Shown: positions 50,443-63,341 of the stretch, piece by piece
Layout: every line of letters begins with the position of its first letter
How positions within the stretch are numbered: the stretch's first letter is position 1
DNA from: Ophiura sarsii
Taxonomy: Eukaryota > Echinodermata > Ophiuroidea > Amphilepidida > Ophiuridae
Direction: 5' to 3'
DNA: 64,000 nucleotides
NCBI GenBank assembly: GCA_035610835.1
Contig: CM069448.1
Location: 9,871,717-9,935,716 of the forward strand
The notes under the pieces: model-generated
What the model was told of the DNA's origin: nothing
Databases searched by the model: none
Seen by the model: the letters and a program-made list of their open reading frames with translations, nothing else
Translations under genes and position numbers: made by a program

Positions 50443-52390
50443 TTCTGTACATGTAAGTGCTGTGTACTTCTAAAATTGATTGAAATATTATTGTGTGGGC
50501 ATTTTGCAAAACATGGATTATCTTTATACAGTTGTTTTCTACCATTTTGATTTCAAATCATTTTAATTTTGTACAATTAGGTTTTTTTACAAGTGATATA
50601 TAATGCTTGCAATTCCCACACATCAACTTATTTCATCAGCCTGTATTAAATTAAAAGCTGTGTTTTATGAATAAGGTATTTTGTTACGATGGTCGGAATT
50701 TGAGATATAAATTATCTAGGAGCCTTGTGTTAAAAGATTAAGAATATATTGATACATCATCTTTAGTATGCATTATCCATAAAATATATTGCCGCTCCAA
50801 AACTTGATTGATCAACAAAAACATTTTGCTTTCACAAGTTATTAGTACAAACCCTTTTTTGTTCTCAATTCCGACCATCATTATTTATGTGTTTAATTTT
50901 TCCCTTAATTATTTGAATTTGATAGCATAAAATGCAATTATTATATATTATATAAGAGAAGTCATATTAAATTGTTTTAGTACCCGTCATAGTTTACATT
51001 AAGATTTACAAGTGTCCACACGGTCAGTCACAATTTGTACCTAATTAAGAACTCTTGTCTGATATTTTGTTAAGCTAAAGTCTGTTGTCTTATTCATGGC
51101 ATTTCCGGCCTTGTCCTATTTATTGGCATTGACAGAAGAAAGTCAAGATGGCTCTAAAATTGGTAATTTATTTAATTTGCCATGTATATTTAAGAGAAGG
51201 CGAAGACTTTTTTATCTACAGATATTTGAAATTAGGCTTTTTATTAGGGCACTTGAGTTGGGCTGAGATCTTAAATGTTGATTGTTACTCAAATAAGACG
51301 AATTAAGAGCATTCAAGATCCAGTAATTCCAAAATTAGTAATGTATTTGACTAGTAAAATCAAATTGTGCTCTTCTACTGAGCACATAGATAATGTTGAT
51401 ATTATGATGTTGTATTTATAATTTTGGATTTGGTATTTTGCACTTCTGATTTTACTTGACAAAAACCTGTTGTCACTCTAGTTAGTAAGCTTGAGTTTAA
51501 TATTGTCATTATCTTTTTTCTACCACCAATCTTGTTTTCTGATACACAAATACGCACGACGATTCTACAACATATTAGAAAAATAATTTGACGCTACTAT
51601 GTAGCTGTGTATTTTGTTCTTTGAAGAAGAAAAAAGTTCATGACAGAGATACATGTATGTAATTTGTATTGTAGTCAAATATAACAGAAAATTTTGTATA
51701 TTATTGGGTATCTTGCAAATAATAAGATATGATGAGAGAACAACCCGGGGATCACTGCCGTGGTTGTTATATTTTTGGTGCTAAATTTTAATGTTTATTC
51801 TGTGCTTGTCGCACCGACTGGTCGGTCGTGAGGACAGAAAAAGAGAGTTATGTTATGCTTCAAGCCAGTTAATATTTTATTGTTAATGAATATTAATTAT
51901 TATTCAGATTTTTGACGAATATGATTATTATTCATTGTTTTTGATGAATATTAATTCCTACATGGTGCAAGAAACTAAGTAGGTTGTAAATATATTGTTT
52001 ACCTAGGGGTAGGGGCATAGAGACATTTAAGAGTTGGAGGTCTTGTGATGAGAAAGGGCGCTTCATATTTTTGCGCAAAATAAGTGCATTCTATGGAAAA
52101 TAACTTTGGTTAAAAAAGAAAAATGGCGTAGTTTGCTTCAGCTGTACATGTACATTGTATATAATCTTTGTAAATTATGTGAATTGTCTAATGTATACTA
52201 TGCCAAAGAAAAAAATAATAAAAAAATAACACTGAATACACAATACAGAGAGATGATGGTTATGGATTGTGTTCTTAACTTGTGTCGGAATTCAGTTTGG
52301 AATAAAGCAGCGGCAGTTAAATAAAGGCTACAATTTAATTTTTCACGTAAAGATATTTTGGTTGGTATTTTTCTCATTGTGTCAGCAATT
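50443..52390. other. AT-rich intergenic stretch, nothing recognised
   Basis: No gene, RNA or clear transposon. Short direct repeats of ATGAATATTAATT occur at 51885-51960. Confidence 0.6.
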
Positions 52391-52516
52391 AGAACATCTA
52401 CCTTAATTAATAAAGGTAGGTGTTTTTTCAACTTGATGTATGAAGGGATTGCCAGCAAACACACCATTGTCAGAACAAAGGCTAGCTAAGTGATCGGAAC
52501 ATCTACCTTTAAACTG
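52391..52516. mobile_element. Relic ends of the AGGTAGATG/TTAA MITE family
   Basis: AGAACATCTACCTTAATTAA (52391) abuts TAAAGGTAGGTG (52411), and CGGAACATCTACCTTTAA closes at about 52516. This looks like one short derivative inserted next to the end of another. Confidence 0.65.
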
Positions 52517-53567
52517 TTGCTGATAGAAGCCAACTGTTAATTTAAGAAAATGATCATTGATGTTGCAGCTGATAATTGATTTCCATTATGCTTAATTCTA
52601 TGAAAATCACTGCTGTGATAACGCTTTCACACCCATTCAAATACGGTCATCAATACTGTTACTAACAAATGGTGCTGCATGAAACTACAATGGGAGTATT
52701 TTTGAGGTGTAATTGGGGAGCTTATGCACCCGAAAGTGTGTTAATATTTTTTAGGGGTGATACACGATTCAATTCCAACTAGGCTGGGAATTGCACAATT
52801 TTCAAAATTATTTGTAGACATTCATGCATCAACCCCCATGATAACCATATAATACCACTATAAAGCCTGTGGGACAAGGATTTTGAAAATTAATATTTTG
52901 TTGCTGTAACCAAACAAGCCTCCTGATTGGCTGAAACTTTGAATGACCATTATAACTAAATTATGAAACATTCCATGGTTTTGATATCTAGAAACATAAA
53001 GTACCATGTCTTTGGATTTTTTTATTACCGTTCCAAATTTAAATGATGTGCCAATGCATGCTGATTGGACGGTTTTGGGTTTCCATGGTAACAGTGAAAG
53101 GCCATCTTGAAAATCAAGGAACATTAAGCTCGAACATGTTGCAATTCCCAGGCTAACCCTCCCCTTAATTCCACTTTGAATAATGGTTGGAGTTTTTTAG
53201 TTGTTTCATGTTTGAAATTCATTGAATATGAAGTTTGTCAAATGAAGCACTCCATAAGTCCAATTAATAATTGAATGAACAATTTGGAAATAGTGTTCTG
53301 CGTTAACAAGTTCAACCAGCGTGTGCTGCATTACTGCGTACGCACTCGTGTGCTGCGTAAGCATGAAAGTATGAACAAATCCCCACTCTAGCACTAGTGC
53401 TACATCAATCGTGTATCTCGTAGCTGCGTGTACGCTAGTGGGAACTTGTCATTCAATCATTAATCAGACCCTAGTCCCGCTGCCATCTGGGAAATCACAA
53501 TGGGATCGGGTAATAATTATCAGGCGAAAAAATAGGCCAGATATTGACAGAAAATAGCTCTTACAGT

Positions 53568-53640
53568 GTGGGGAATCGAACCGGTGCCATACGACTAGAC
53601 GTCCAGGTGATTAGGTGAACTATTGCTACACCACAACAGT
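53568..53640 (-). repeat. tRNA-like pseudogene or SINE head
   Basis: On the minus strand: TGTTGTGGTGTAGCAATAGT with an A-box-like GTGGTGTAGCAATAG, then a canonical B box GGTTCGATTCC 40-50 nt on, and CCCCACACTG that partly pairs with the 5' end. The cloverleaf does not close well, so a functional tRNA is unlikely. Confidence 0.5.
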
Positions 53641-54306
53641 CGCAGTCGTTGTTTGTTATCTGTCACAATACCAATGGAATTGCCAACTTTATTTACAATC
53701 ATATAGGTTCAACACTCAAACTTTTAGGTAGGTATACAATACATACAACTCCTTGGTAGTAAGTGCCCTAGTGAACTTATCATAGGGGTCAAAGATCAGC
53801 TGGCCAAAGGATGATGTGTTATTTTGATTAATATCAATGATATTAGAATTAAGAGCTCATTTGGAACTTTAGCCCAGTGTAATAATAATACTGCATTGAT
53901 ACTTTTTCTTGCTTTTTCTGCACACCATCTTATTTTACATTGAGTGGGAAGCCTCTTAACTTTGTCTAGTCAACTATACAGACTCTAACAAAAAGTATAC
54001 AATTACATATATGCCTCCAAAGAAAAGAATAAAATGCTTGAGTGGCCTAATTTTTCCTAGTGTAAAATAAATAATATTATTGGTTACCAAAAGCAATTTA
54101 ATAAGACAGATGTACACATAAATGGTATCGCTAATATACAGAATAACATAGTAACACAAAGGGATGCATTCTGTTATGGTTGCAGAAACAACAAGCTCTC
54201 ACAGGCACACCTATGATCACGCTCATTTTGATTGAGAGGATCAATGATCATCCAAGGCATCACACCCTGCAACATCTTCGCAATGTAGACAATGGGCCGT
54301 ATAAAT

Positions 54307-55061
54307 AAAAACTAGCAATTGCTTTTACTAGCCTTTTACTTAATTTTTTATAAATAAAAGTAAGCAATTACTTGCTAGTAAATGGTCGGACTAGTAAGTA
54401 AAAGCAATTGCTTGAATTTTTAAGTAAATGGTCGCGGGATTACCTTTTACTTATTAATATATAAATAAAGACGACCTTTTACTAGTGTCCTGTAGCATTT
54501 ACTTGTAGTTTTACAAGATACTACATGAGGAGCTTGCGCTTTTACTTAATGTTGCATACATGGTGTACGTGTTGTCATCATGGCGCTATTCATGAATGCA
54601 AGAACACATGCTAAGGTGTATCAGATGTGAATGAATTGTGAAGAGGTCAATCCTGCCACTTATCATCGACTCTTTCGATTTAATAAGGAAAATGTGGAGT
54701 GGCTATTCGTATTGAGAAATTAGTAGGCCTATACTAATACATAGCCAAATAAATTATTTTAAGTGTGTTTTCTTTCTTTAGATTAAATTCAAGTGGAAAC
54801 TGCCACGTGTATTTAAATTACTCGCTATTGATCTAATAAAAAGTCCATGGTCATTTGAATACCCCGCTATTGTTATACTCCTGATTATATACCCCGCTAT
54901 TGTGCTATCCTCCGACCATTTACTTATCCAATCAAGTAAAAGGTGTTTAGTCAAGTAAAAGGTTATTTATAGAGATTTAAGCAATTGCTCGAGCCTGATC
55001 TTTTACTTATCAACCTTTTGCTAATGCTGGACGTTTTACTTGATAAGCAATTGCTAGTTTT
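54307..55061. mobile_element. Inverted-repeat element (755 bp), AAAACTAGCAATTGCTT ends
   Basis: AAAACTAGCAATTGCTTTTA and its inverse AAGCAATTGCTAGTTTT bound the element. Subterminal regions repeat AGCAATTGCTT, AAGTAAAAG and TAAATGGTCG many times in both orientations. No target duplication was found and there is no coding content. Confidence 0.8.
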
Positions 55062-55524
55062 TGGGGCGAAGCCACCCTTATAGCTTCAGATTGCAAAAAA
55101 TTTCACATTTAGGTCTTTCTAGACATTAGTGGGGCAGCCATGTTTTAGTCTTTGTAAATTACATATACACCTATGCAGTTTATTTTAACAGTCCTGCAGT
55201 CTGTGCTGGAGTCAAAGCTTGTTTTGATGCATAGACTGTTGATGAGATGTTTATAGACTCCCCACAGAGAGACATAATAGCTTATCTTGTTTGACTACTA
55301 GGAGAAACCTCCCCAATTGCCCGGGGTTTGTCTAATATTGTGGTTAGTTGGGGATGTTTGAGTTTCGGGTTATATATATATATGATACTAATTCCTGGGT
55401 TGATTTAATGAAATGTCAATAATAACCATGATCGCGGAATGACATTTTTATATAGAAATTCTTGGACCAACGTTTTAGACCAAGTACAATGTCATTATAT
55501 ACATAGATTGTACTTCAGACGGTA

Positions 55525-55539
55525 CCCCCCCCTTCCCCC

Positions 55540-55575
<36 letters not shown>
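55525..55575. repeat. Long poly-C tract
   Basis: About 50 nt of C with two TT/T interruptions near the start. The proline-rich frame across it is an artefact. Confidence 0.95.
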
Positions 55576-56710
55576 TACACACAAATCAACTTTAGGCCTA
55601 TTGGTTTCCTGTACTATTTTTAGACTGCGTGTTTTGATTTGTTTTTTGGTTTGAATGGAAAATACATACACCATTTCCCTGGTAGTTTGGTTTGCAACAG
55701 ATGCACCAGAAAATGGTTACAAAACATGCTTCTTTCTTTTGGATCGCCCCCATTCCATTTCAATGGAATTTTTATTATTTATACGGCCCAATGTCTTTCC
55801 TTGGACAAGATTTATTGTGAATATGGATGACAACATTAAAGGGGTACTTAAAGAGATGTGTTGAAGGCTGCACCCTCAATTAGGATAAAAACCGGGATTT
55901 CTACACTCTATCAATTGTATTACATACACAAACTTACAGCTGTATTAGGATGAAGAAAAATCAGCCGTCTGTGTGCAATAAAACGTTGTTTCAAAATATT
56001 CCTGGCTGGACTGCATTTAATGGTAATCAGCGTGACCTATTTTTCTTTTCGATTCAAATTACATACGATATTACATAGAATAGAGGGAGTTTGTTAAAAA
56101 AAAGTGTTAATATAAAAGTGATGATAGATTCAACATAATAAAAACGAATCAAATTTTGCTACTTTTTTGTGAAAACAACAATAATGGCCAATTATAATGA
56201 TTATCTTTAATATTTAAAGTAAATTATTAAAAAAGACCTTGGGCTTTAAAAGATTGGAGACATCTGCCCATACAATTATATCTTGAATAATGTGTTGATA
56301 TATAATCCAGGTGATTTGATAAAATATCAATACTGTTTTATTGTACCACTTGGCAGCCCTGATATATGAAATAAAAAGTTATAACAAGCACTTTGTGAGC
56401 TATGTGCTGAACATGCTGAAATGTGATTACATAATGCAAACCATATAGGCCTACGTAAAAACATGAATAAACTCAGACCCTGCATCATTCAAGGATGCTC
56501 AACTCAGTTAGCTGGTTAGCTCAAGGTCTGTGGCCTGGGTCTGTGGTTTTGTAACATTATGTACAATGTAAACATATAGATGAAAAGATTGGTGAATGCT
56601 CATTAAATTCCTAGTTCTATATAATTCATTATGTAATCAGGATCCAGGGTACAGAAAAACAAGGACCCTGGATGCAAGGCAAGCATGGTGTGACCATTGT
56701 ACTACTAGTA

Positions 56711-56915
56711 TACAGTAAAGCATGAACATTTCGTGTGCATTTTAATTTCACGAATTTTGCGAGGGCATCCAATTCGCGAAATTTTCACGGGAATGTTCAT
56801 GCACACAAAAATTTGTTCCACAACTGGCCAGCCTGTAAAGAACTTTGCAATTGCGAAAATTTTCAGGGGAGAATGACCACTATTGACACAACACGAAAAT
56901 GTCATGTTTACAGTA
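56711..56915. mobile_element. 205-bp MITE with TACAGTAAA termini
   Basis: TACAGTAAAGCATGAACATT-TCGTGT and the inverse of ACACGAAAATGTCATGTTTACAGTA (read in parts) are matching ends. The interior has TTCGCGAAATTTTC and GCGAAAATTTTC. TA-adjacent ends suggest a Tc1/mariner-like origin, which is inference. Confidence 0.7.
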
Positions 56916-57499
56916 AATCCATGGTGTGACACATGTGGATATGGACATGTGGTCCTAGTTTCGTTTCAACCTGTACAATGCATTGGATCAGTGGATTTAC
57001 TGTTTGGGATTGTTTGGTCAGTTTTGCCCAGGGTGCTCAGTGGTCATTATGCATAATTAGGGTAGTTTGTCAAGCTGGGGCACGTTATAGTGAATAGGGT
57101 ATCAAAACAAGCCAAATTAAGAAAAGGGTATACTTTTTACATCATTGGCTTTCGTATTTAGGGTCCTTATTTGCTCTGCTCCATGAGGATTACATAGCCA
57201 TGATACATGGCGAGATATATTTACAAATTGTATCCTTCGCAAGTGATCTGATAAATCAGCCCAGGATTTTGTTTCATAATACTTTTAGGTTATTAGGGAA
57301 GGAAAAAATGATTAAACATGTGTCATACGCGGAAAAGAGGTTTAAACTATACAAATTACTTGCTAATTAGGGTTTCAAAATATTGTGAGTACTTGTTTAG
57401 GGTATTGGAAGTACGGATATTACTTGCCTAGGGTATGTAAAATACTGTGCCATACTTGTTTAGGGGGTGCTTTTTCATATTTACAGGATTACGTATTTA

Positions 57500-58653
57500 G
57501 GGAGTGTTCAGAAATACTTTGGTGGTAGGGGTTGGCCAAAACGGGGGGGGGGGGGGGGGGAGGTCTAAAAAAGTTTGAAGTCTCAAAAAGGGGGGGACTA
57601 AAAAGTTTTACCTACTCAAGAGGGGGGGTCAAAAAAGTTAGGCCAAATACTAGTCGTTAACGGGAAAAATACCAAAATTTTCTGAGCTACGCGCAAGTAA
57701 ATACTGCAATATTGACATTTCTATAACAAATTATACAGATTTCCGCACGTTCCCGCGCAAATCTTTGTAAAAATATTGTGGCGACAGCAGAATTTGTTAT
57801 ACAAAATGTGGCTAACCAGTGTCCACAATTTTTACTTAAGAACTGTTGATAAGGGTGATCGTCAACAGGGTTAAATACACATTTCCACGCGCTACACGTG
57901 ATTTTGAACGCAGTTGACCAAATTTCTGAGCGGGGGGTCAAAAAAGTTAGGCCAAATAGGTAGTCGTTAACGGGGAAAATACCAAAATTTTCTGCGCTAC
58001 GCGCAAGTAAATACTGCAATATTGACATTTCTATAACAAATTATACAGATTTCCGCACGCTCCGCGCGCGTCTTTGTGAAAACAACGTGCAAACAGCAGG
58101 ATTTGTTATACAAAATGTAACTAACCAGTGTCCACAATTTTTACTTCAGAACTGTTGGTAAGGGTGATCAACAACAGGATACAAATGTTTGCACGCTACT
58201 TTTGTACTAGCAAGTTGACCAAATTTTTCGTTCTCCGTGCATATCTTTGTGAAAGTATTGTGTAGATAGAAGGACTTGTATACAAAGAGTGACTTTTTAC
58301 AATTGGAAAAAAGAAAAACGTTTTTAAAAAGGCTATAACATGATAAATACAAATCACCAAAAAATACAATTCGGAGGCTTGAAAGATATGTTTCAAGTGA
58401 ATTTGAAATGTTGCACATTGATTGCCAGCTATACACAGTTCTGACTGTAGTGTAAGCGTCATAGAACTTGAGTCAAATGTCTATCTACATCTGACAGTAG
58501 TGGGGGGGGGGTCAAAAAAGTTTGTCACCCTCTTAAAGGGGGGGTCAGAAAAGTTTGTCAATTTGTAAAGGGGGGGTCAAAAAAGTTTAGACACCGACAA
58601 TTTTTTTGGGCCAACCCCCCCCCCCCCCCACCAAAGTATTTCTGAACACTCCC
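57500..58653. mobile_element. PIF/Harbinger-like element (1154 bp) nested in the 1.7-kb element
   Basis: GGGAGTGTTCAGAAATACTT-TGGTGG ends are perfectly inverted for at least 26 bp, flanked by TTA (57497-57499 and 58654-58656). A 3-bp TTA/TAA duplication and GGG termini fit PIF/Harbinger. The interior has several GGGGGGTCAAAAAAGTT blocks and a tandem duplication. The minus-strand frames of 88-113 codons fall in that duplication and resemble no transposase. Confidence 0.82.
57622..58240. repeat. 310-bp internal tandem duplication
   Basis: Two units starting GGGGGGTCAAAAAAGTTAGG at about 57622 and 57931 share AGTCGTTAACGGG, CTACGCGCAAGTAAATACTG and CTAACCAGTGTCCACAATTT. They diverge toward their ends. 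Confidence 0.88.
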
Positions 58654-59421
58654 TTAGGGTACTTTTTGAAAGTCCTTGGACGTGCATGATACCCCCCCTT
58701 GCAATGACCACTCTGAGCACCCCGGGCAGTTTTGTTGAAATGTTTTGATCAATTTTCCAATTTTGTGTTTTATTTCAATGGGTATTTCCATGGGAAGGCC
58801 AATGTGCGCTCATTTTCATATTCCTGCAACTATAAATGATGCATTTATGTATTAACAGTTTTTACTTTCCCAGTACCCGGAAAAAGTGATAATTTCGCGT
58901 AATTATTTTTTCACTTTGCCGATTTTGAACCATTTACTTGCTTTCAAATAGATTTAAACAAAAATGAAATAATTATATTTGCACACTTTTGAATTGATCA
59001 GAAGCGGCTTGAAACGTGAAATGCACATACATTTAATATCAATACCACACAAAAATATCCACATATATGTACAATCAGAAATCCTCTGTCATAATATGGC
59101 AGCATATATATTAGAGCGTGATGGTAACATCCCCTCCTCACTAATTCCATAGGCCAAAATAGAAGTTAAATTGGGTCACAGAGGTGAGCGGTATGTGTAC
59201 TTGACCCCATTTTATTTTTCTGAAATATCCAGGGTTTAACCTTTTGTAGTCTTGGTCAAAGGACTATACTGTAATGAAAGTTTTGCACCATTGAGCTGTT
59301 TTAACCATCACTGACTATAAAGTAACTGTAACTGGTTTAAGGACGCACCATATGATTTTCAGGGGGGGGCATGGAAGTTGGGGTCGGGTGGAATTTTCTT
59401 TTGGCCCTTGAAGTAGGGCAA

Positions 59422-59496
59422 CTGTAAAAGACAGAAAAATAAAAGACAGAAAAGGCAGAAAAGACAGAAAATTTTAGAGTTATGATTTAGTGAGTT
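59422..59496. repeat. 75-bp inverted repeat, left copy
   Basis: CTGTAAAAGACAG...GATTTAGTGAGTT. It is matched in inverse at 63076-63150 with a single substitution. The short period (AAAAGACAG/AAAAGGCAG) makes it partly low-complexity, but its 3' half (TTTTAGAGTTATGATTTAGT) is unique. Confidence 0.9.
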
Positions 59497-60097
59497 ACAT
59501 TCTTTAAGTGAAGGAGTTTACCAGTTTACCAGTACTGTATTACCCACACTCATGTGACATTTCAGTTCAACTGTGTGTTTATAGACTTTAGTGTGGATGG
59601 ACATTTAATGGTGGTATTATATATTGACCACCGGCACCAGAGATGGCGTGCCAATGAACCCTCTAATAATAAATAGGCAGTCTACTAGGCTTGTTCTTGA
59701 AGCTGACCTTAGCTTCATGGCCCTGTTCAGGTGGTCATTAAAGTCTCAATCTTAATTTATGGCTAAACAAGCTTGGCACCCATTAGCTGAAAAGTCCTAA
59801 AGTTAGGCCAAATAAAAATAAAAACTTGTTTCTCATCCTAACTTTTGGGGAAAAGGAGGATGATAGGAACATTAAAAAAACACCAAAAAACCAAATTCCA
59901 GCAGCATGGTAGACAGGGCAGGGCAAAAATATTTTCTATCTGGGAACTATTTCAAAAAGTACGCACTTTTAATGAGTCGTAAAAATGGGCAATTAATTAA
60001 TTTGCTGAGAGATTTTGCATTTATAAAATGATACTTTTGGGCGCAAGTGGGACCTTTTGTGGATGAATTATGGACTACATGATACACCATCGGCGAA

Positions 60098-60310
60098 CTT
60101 AGACGTCCGCCCCCCCCCCCCCACCCCCCCCCCCCCCTCCCCCTTCCTCAAAAAAAAGGGGGAAATGGAAAAAAGGATAGAAAAAAGGGGAAAAGAAAGG
60201 AAGAAGAGGGGACAAACGAAAAAGAAGGGTGGTACGAGGGACATTATTATGTTTGCAGTTTTTGGACGTCCGTATCTGGATACGCGTACATTGACGAGAA
60301 ATGTGATATC
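60098..60310. repeat. Poly-C plus purine-rich repeat, copy 1
   Basis: C-tracts (60109-60142), then AAAAAGGGGGAAATGGAAAA, polypurine, and TACGCGTACATTGACGAGA. The same order occurs at 61160-61355. Confidence 0.8.
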
Positions 60311-60499
60311 TACATCTACATCTATTATATACTCAATAATGTTGCCATAAGCAATATCTAATTGAGAAAATTTTGGAGGTAACTATAGTATAACTATCGA
60401 TATGCTTTTTTAAACCTAAAGCTTTGTTCAACATTTACAATTTTGAATCATGAATTTATATCAGTATGCACAACTTCTTTCTGCAACTGGCGTAGGCCT

Positions 60500-60860
60500 A
60501 TCGTATAAAAAGCTAATTATTGGAAATAAAGTGATTGCTTTTCAATGAAATATCGGACAAAAGTATGCACCAAATGGGTTCTATAAAATTAAAGAAAACA
60601 AATCCAATTCTGAGGGGGTACATCCCCTCAGACCCCACCTCCCCCCCACCTGTCTGCGCTTTTCAACCATCTATACATAAATCAACAAAATATCAGTATG
60701 CTCAAATTCTTTCTTTATTGATTGGAAATAAAGAGTGGCTTTTCGATCAAATATTGGTCAAAAGTATGCACCAGATCACACCAAATGAGTTCGAAAATTG
60801 AACAAAATTCCACTTGCGAGGGGAATATCCCCTCACCTTCGCCTCAAGCTCCCCTGCCCG
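60500..60860 (-). repeat. Two monomers of the CATTTGGTGCGAT repeat, inverted
   Basis: ATTGGAAATAAAGTG, TTTCAATGAAATATYGG-CAAAAGTATGCACCAAATG and GAGGGGRTATCCCCTCA recur at about 60518-60640 and 60719-60840. Read on the minus strand they match the 9.0- and 11.9-12.7-kb monomers. Confidence 0.8.
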
Positions 60861-61159
60861 CGCTAGCGCGGAGCGTGTGCTGTGCACCGCTTTGGTTAGA
60901 CTTTTGCAAATATTCAAATAATGCCCCCCCCCCCCCTAAAAAAAACCCCACAAATTCTGGATCCGCCCCTTGCGCTCCCCCACCTTCTCCACATCTGATC
61001 ATGGGTTCGCACCTATACATGAACCACCACTGAAGTAGCTATCGGGAGTGGGTGATGGGGTGGAGCCTGAAGTATACCACTATACCATGTTTCAATACTC
61101 CACACATTATAAATGATAGTGAGTAAACAAATGTCACTGACCATCCAAGATGCCCCACC

Positions 61160-61355
61160 CCTAAAAAAGGGGGGAAAGGAAAGAAAGAAAAAAAGGAAAG
61201 AGAAAGGAAGAAGAGGAACGAAAAAGAAAAGGGTGGGGGTACTACAAGGTATGCGGAGGGACATAACAAACATTTGGAGTTATTATGGACGTCGGTGTAG
61301 GAATGGATATACGCGTACATTGACGAGAGAGAGAAATCTGATATTTTGGAGGTAA
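61160..61355. repeat. Purine-rich repeat, copy 2
   Basis: GGGGGGAAAGGAAAGAAAGA polypurine, AGGGACATAACAAACATTTG and TACGCGTACATTGACGAGAG match the 60150-60310 copy, in the same orientation. Lys/Arg-rich frames here are compositional. Confidence 0.8.
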
Positions 61356-61397
61356 CAAGTTTTTTCAACATAACAATTTTAAATCAAGAATTATTTA

Positions 61398-61608
61398 AAT
61401 CGATGAAATAACGTCGAATTACCGCGAATGGTGGTAACCACCGATATAGTTTGTGTACTACTCAATAGGTACAGTTCACAGCATCTTGTGCGTCTAAAAT
61501 AAGAACCATTAGAGCTATGCAACTCAAACTTTGGAACTCGACTTTTTTAAGGATGACCTTTCATGTAGAATAGAAAACTTCAAGTTGAACATCGGAACAT
61601 CTACCTTT
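61398..61608. mobile_element. 5'-truncated copy of the AGGTAGATG/TTAA MITE
   Basis: About 210 bp nearly identical (by eye some five differences) to 43460-43670, ending CATCTACCT followed by TTAA (61609-61612). The left third is missing. Confidence 0.9.
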
Positions 61609-62924
61609 AAGATGGCAGAGTTAAGAAATTCCTCATTCAATCATTCGGGGTTTTCAGTCAAACTTTGGGATGGAATTACTCATTAATTAACGTGCAACCT
61701 GCGAATGTGGGATAAGGTGAATTTGTTTTTAGGGATGTATTTGCCATCATTTGGTACTAATTTCAATGTTCTGCCCAGCGATGGACAACAAGAATCACTT
61801 TCCAGAGCAGTTTAGCAGCCCTGCACCTGGTCCAGGCCTAGTCTATACCGGAGTATCTAATGGTGCATACTGCATCCCCCTGTGGTATTGCTTTACACCA
61901 AAAACCACACTATCAATTCCAACTTCTCTCTCCATCCACAATAAATAACTCCACACACCTGACACATCATCATTGATTAGACTTGTGTCAATTCCTACAT
62001 GTAGACCCTCTTCAGAACTGTCAATTATAAAATTAGCTTGATACATAATTTTTTGATTTACACTGTCTAGACTCATGGATAGATGACACAAGATGAAATT
62101 AATAATTTAGGCCACATTGAGATATTATTGTGTTTGCTCTCACTCAAACTGGTCAAATTAAAATTGAAGTTTAACAAACTGAAGGACAAACGTATGCACC
62201 CCAACTCATATGTACAGATACATTAAATACCCGGATTGAATATTTTATATAGAAAACTGAATAGCAGGGGAAATAATGCCTGATCCAAACTTCCCTTGAA
62301 ACAGTGGCATTTAACCAGGATTTCACAGTGAGGGCCAAGTTTTCCAAATAAAACCGAATGACTCAAAAAAATCTTGCCCTAGAAAATCTTTCAGCCAGCT
62401 CCAGTAAATTGAGAGCGGGGTACGGGTTAGTCTGCTGCGTTATACCCTTTTATGTACTATTTTTGGCATGGCGAAGTATCAGAGGGTGTTGTTCGATTGT
62501 ATGACAGTAAAATTACATACGGTCATACAAAGTTGACTAGGTGGGGTGGGGTATCGCCTGTTTTGTTCTTCAAGTTTGTAGCGAATTTTCATTAACATTA
62601 TTGCATCGATCTGTCTCATAGCTTGACCTGTATGAACTTTGACCTTGTTATGTGACCTTGTAATACCTCATGAAGTTTCCCATGTTACAAAAGCCAAGTT
62701 TGGTACCCTATAAATAGTGATACTTAAACTTTTGTAATAAGATCTATTAACCTTAACTCACATGCACATACCCAACACAAAAAACCCATCTTTTTGGTGA
62801 TAGGAAACATAACATCAATTCGTTTTTAGGCCTCTAACACAGGGAGGGCAGCTACAATATTGAAATTTAGCAGGCCTCCCTGCTAAAATTCTGTCAATCA
62901 GGGAGCAATACATCATGTATGTTG

Positions 62925-62975
62925 AACCAAGGAGTTATTATATTAAACTATAATAACTATAATAACTCCTTGGTT
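62925..62975. repeat. Perfect 18-bp-arm palindrome
   Basis: AACCAAGGAGTTATTATA (62925-62942) is exactly inverted at 62958-62975, with a 15-nt AT-rich loop. GTTGAACCAA also repeats just outside. Confidence 0.88.
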
Positions 62976-63075
62976 GAACCAACCAAATCTACAGCCCACA
63001 CACAGTGTTAGATACAAATCTTTGTTTGAACTGGCATTAGTACAGAAATTGTAATCATGAAAACTCAACCTAGAC

Positions 63076-63150
63076 AACTCACTAAATCATAACTCTAAAA
63101 TTTCCTGTCTTTTCTGCCTTTTCTGTCTTTTATTTTTCTGTCTTTTACAG
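63076..63150. repeat. 75-bp inverted repeat, right copy
   Basis: Inverse of 59422-59496, one mismatch in 75. The two copies bracket 3.58 kb of repeat-rich DNA. A chance splice-acceptor-like TTTTACAG lies at its end. Confidence 0.9.
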
Positions 63151-63341
63151 CACTCAATTGGTACTAATGATGGTAGGAGCGCATATCTAGATGCGGAACA
63201 TCCATGGATCGATACGGGGTCAGACCCCGGTGATTTGTTTGTTCAAAATCCCTCAATATCCCCATCCACAACAAAATCCCTCCTACGTGGGTTAGCATTT
63301 AAAAGACCAACTTTATTAAATGTACGAACCTACCAAACTAA

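Larger units (their letters stand above)
57027..58726. mobile_element. 1.7-kb element with perfect 8-bp TSD, host of a nested element
   Basis: Target duplication CAGTTTTG at 57019-57026 and 58727-58734. Ends CCCAGGGTGCTCAGTGGTCA and the inverse of TGACCACTCTGAGCACCCCGGG match apart from a 2-nt indel. The outer parts are strewn with TTAGGGTA blocks. Most of the interior is the 1154-bp element at 57500-58653. Confidence 0.87.

Noticed and set aside
57687..58462. Minus-strand frames of 88-113 codons
   Set aside because: Two of them are duplicates arising from the 310-bp tandem repeat of a non-autonomous element.
61751..62091. Opposed 65- and 82-codon frames
   Set aside because: Neither resembles a known family and both lack splice or promoter context.
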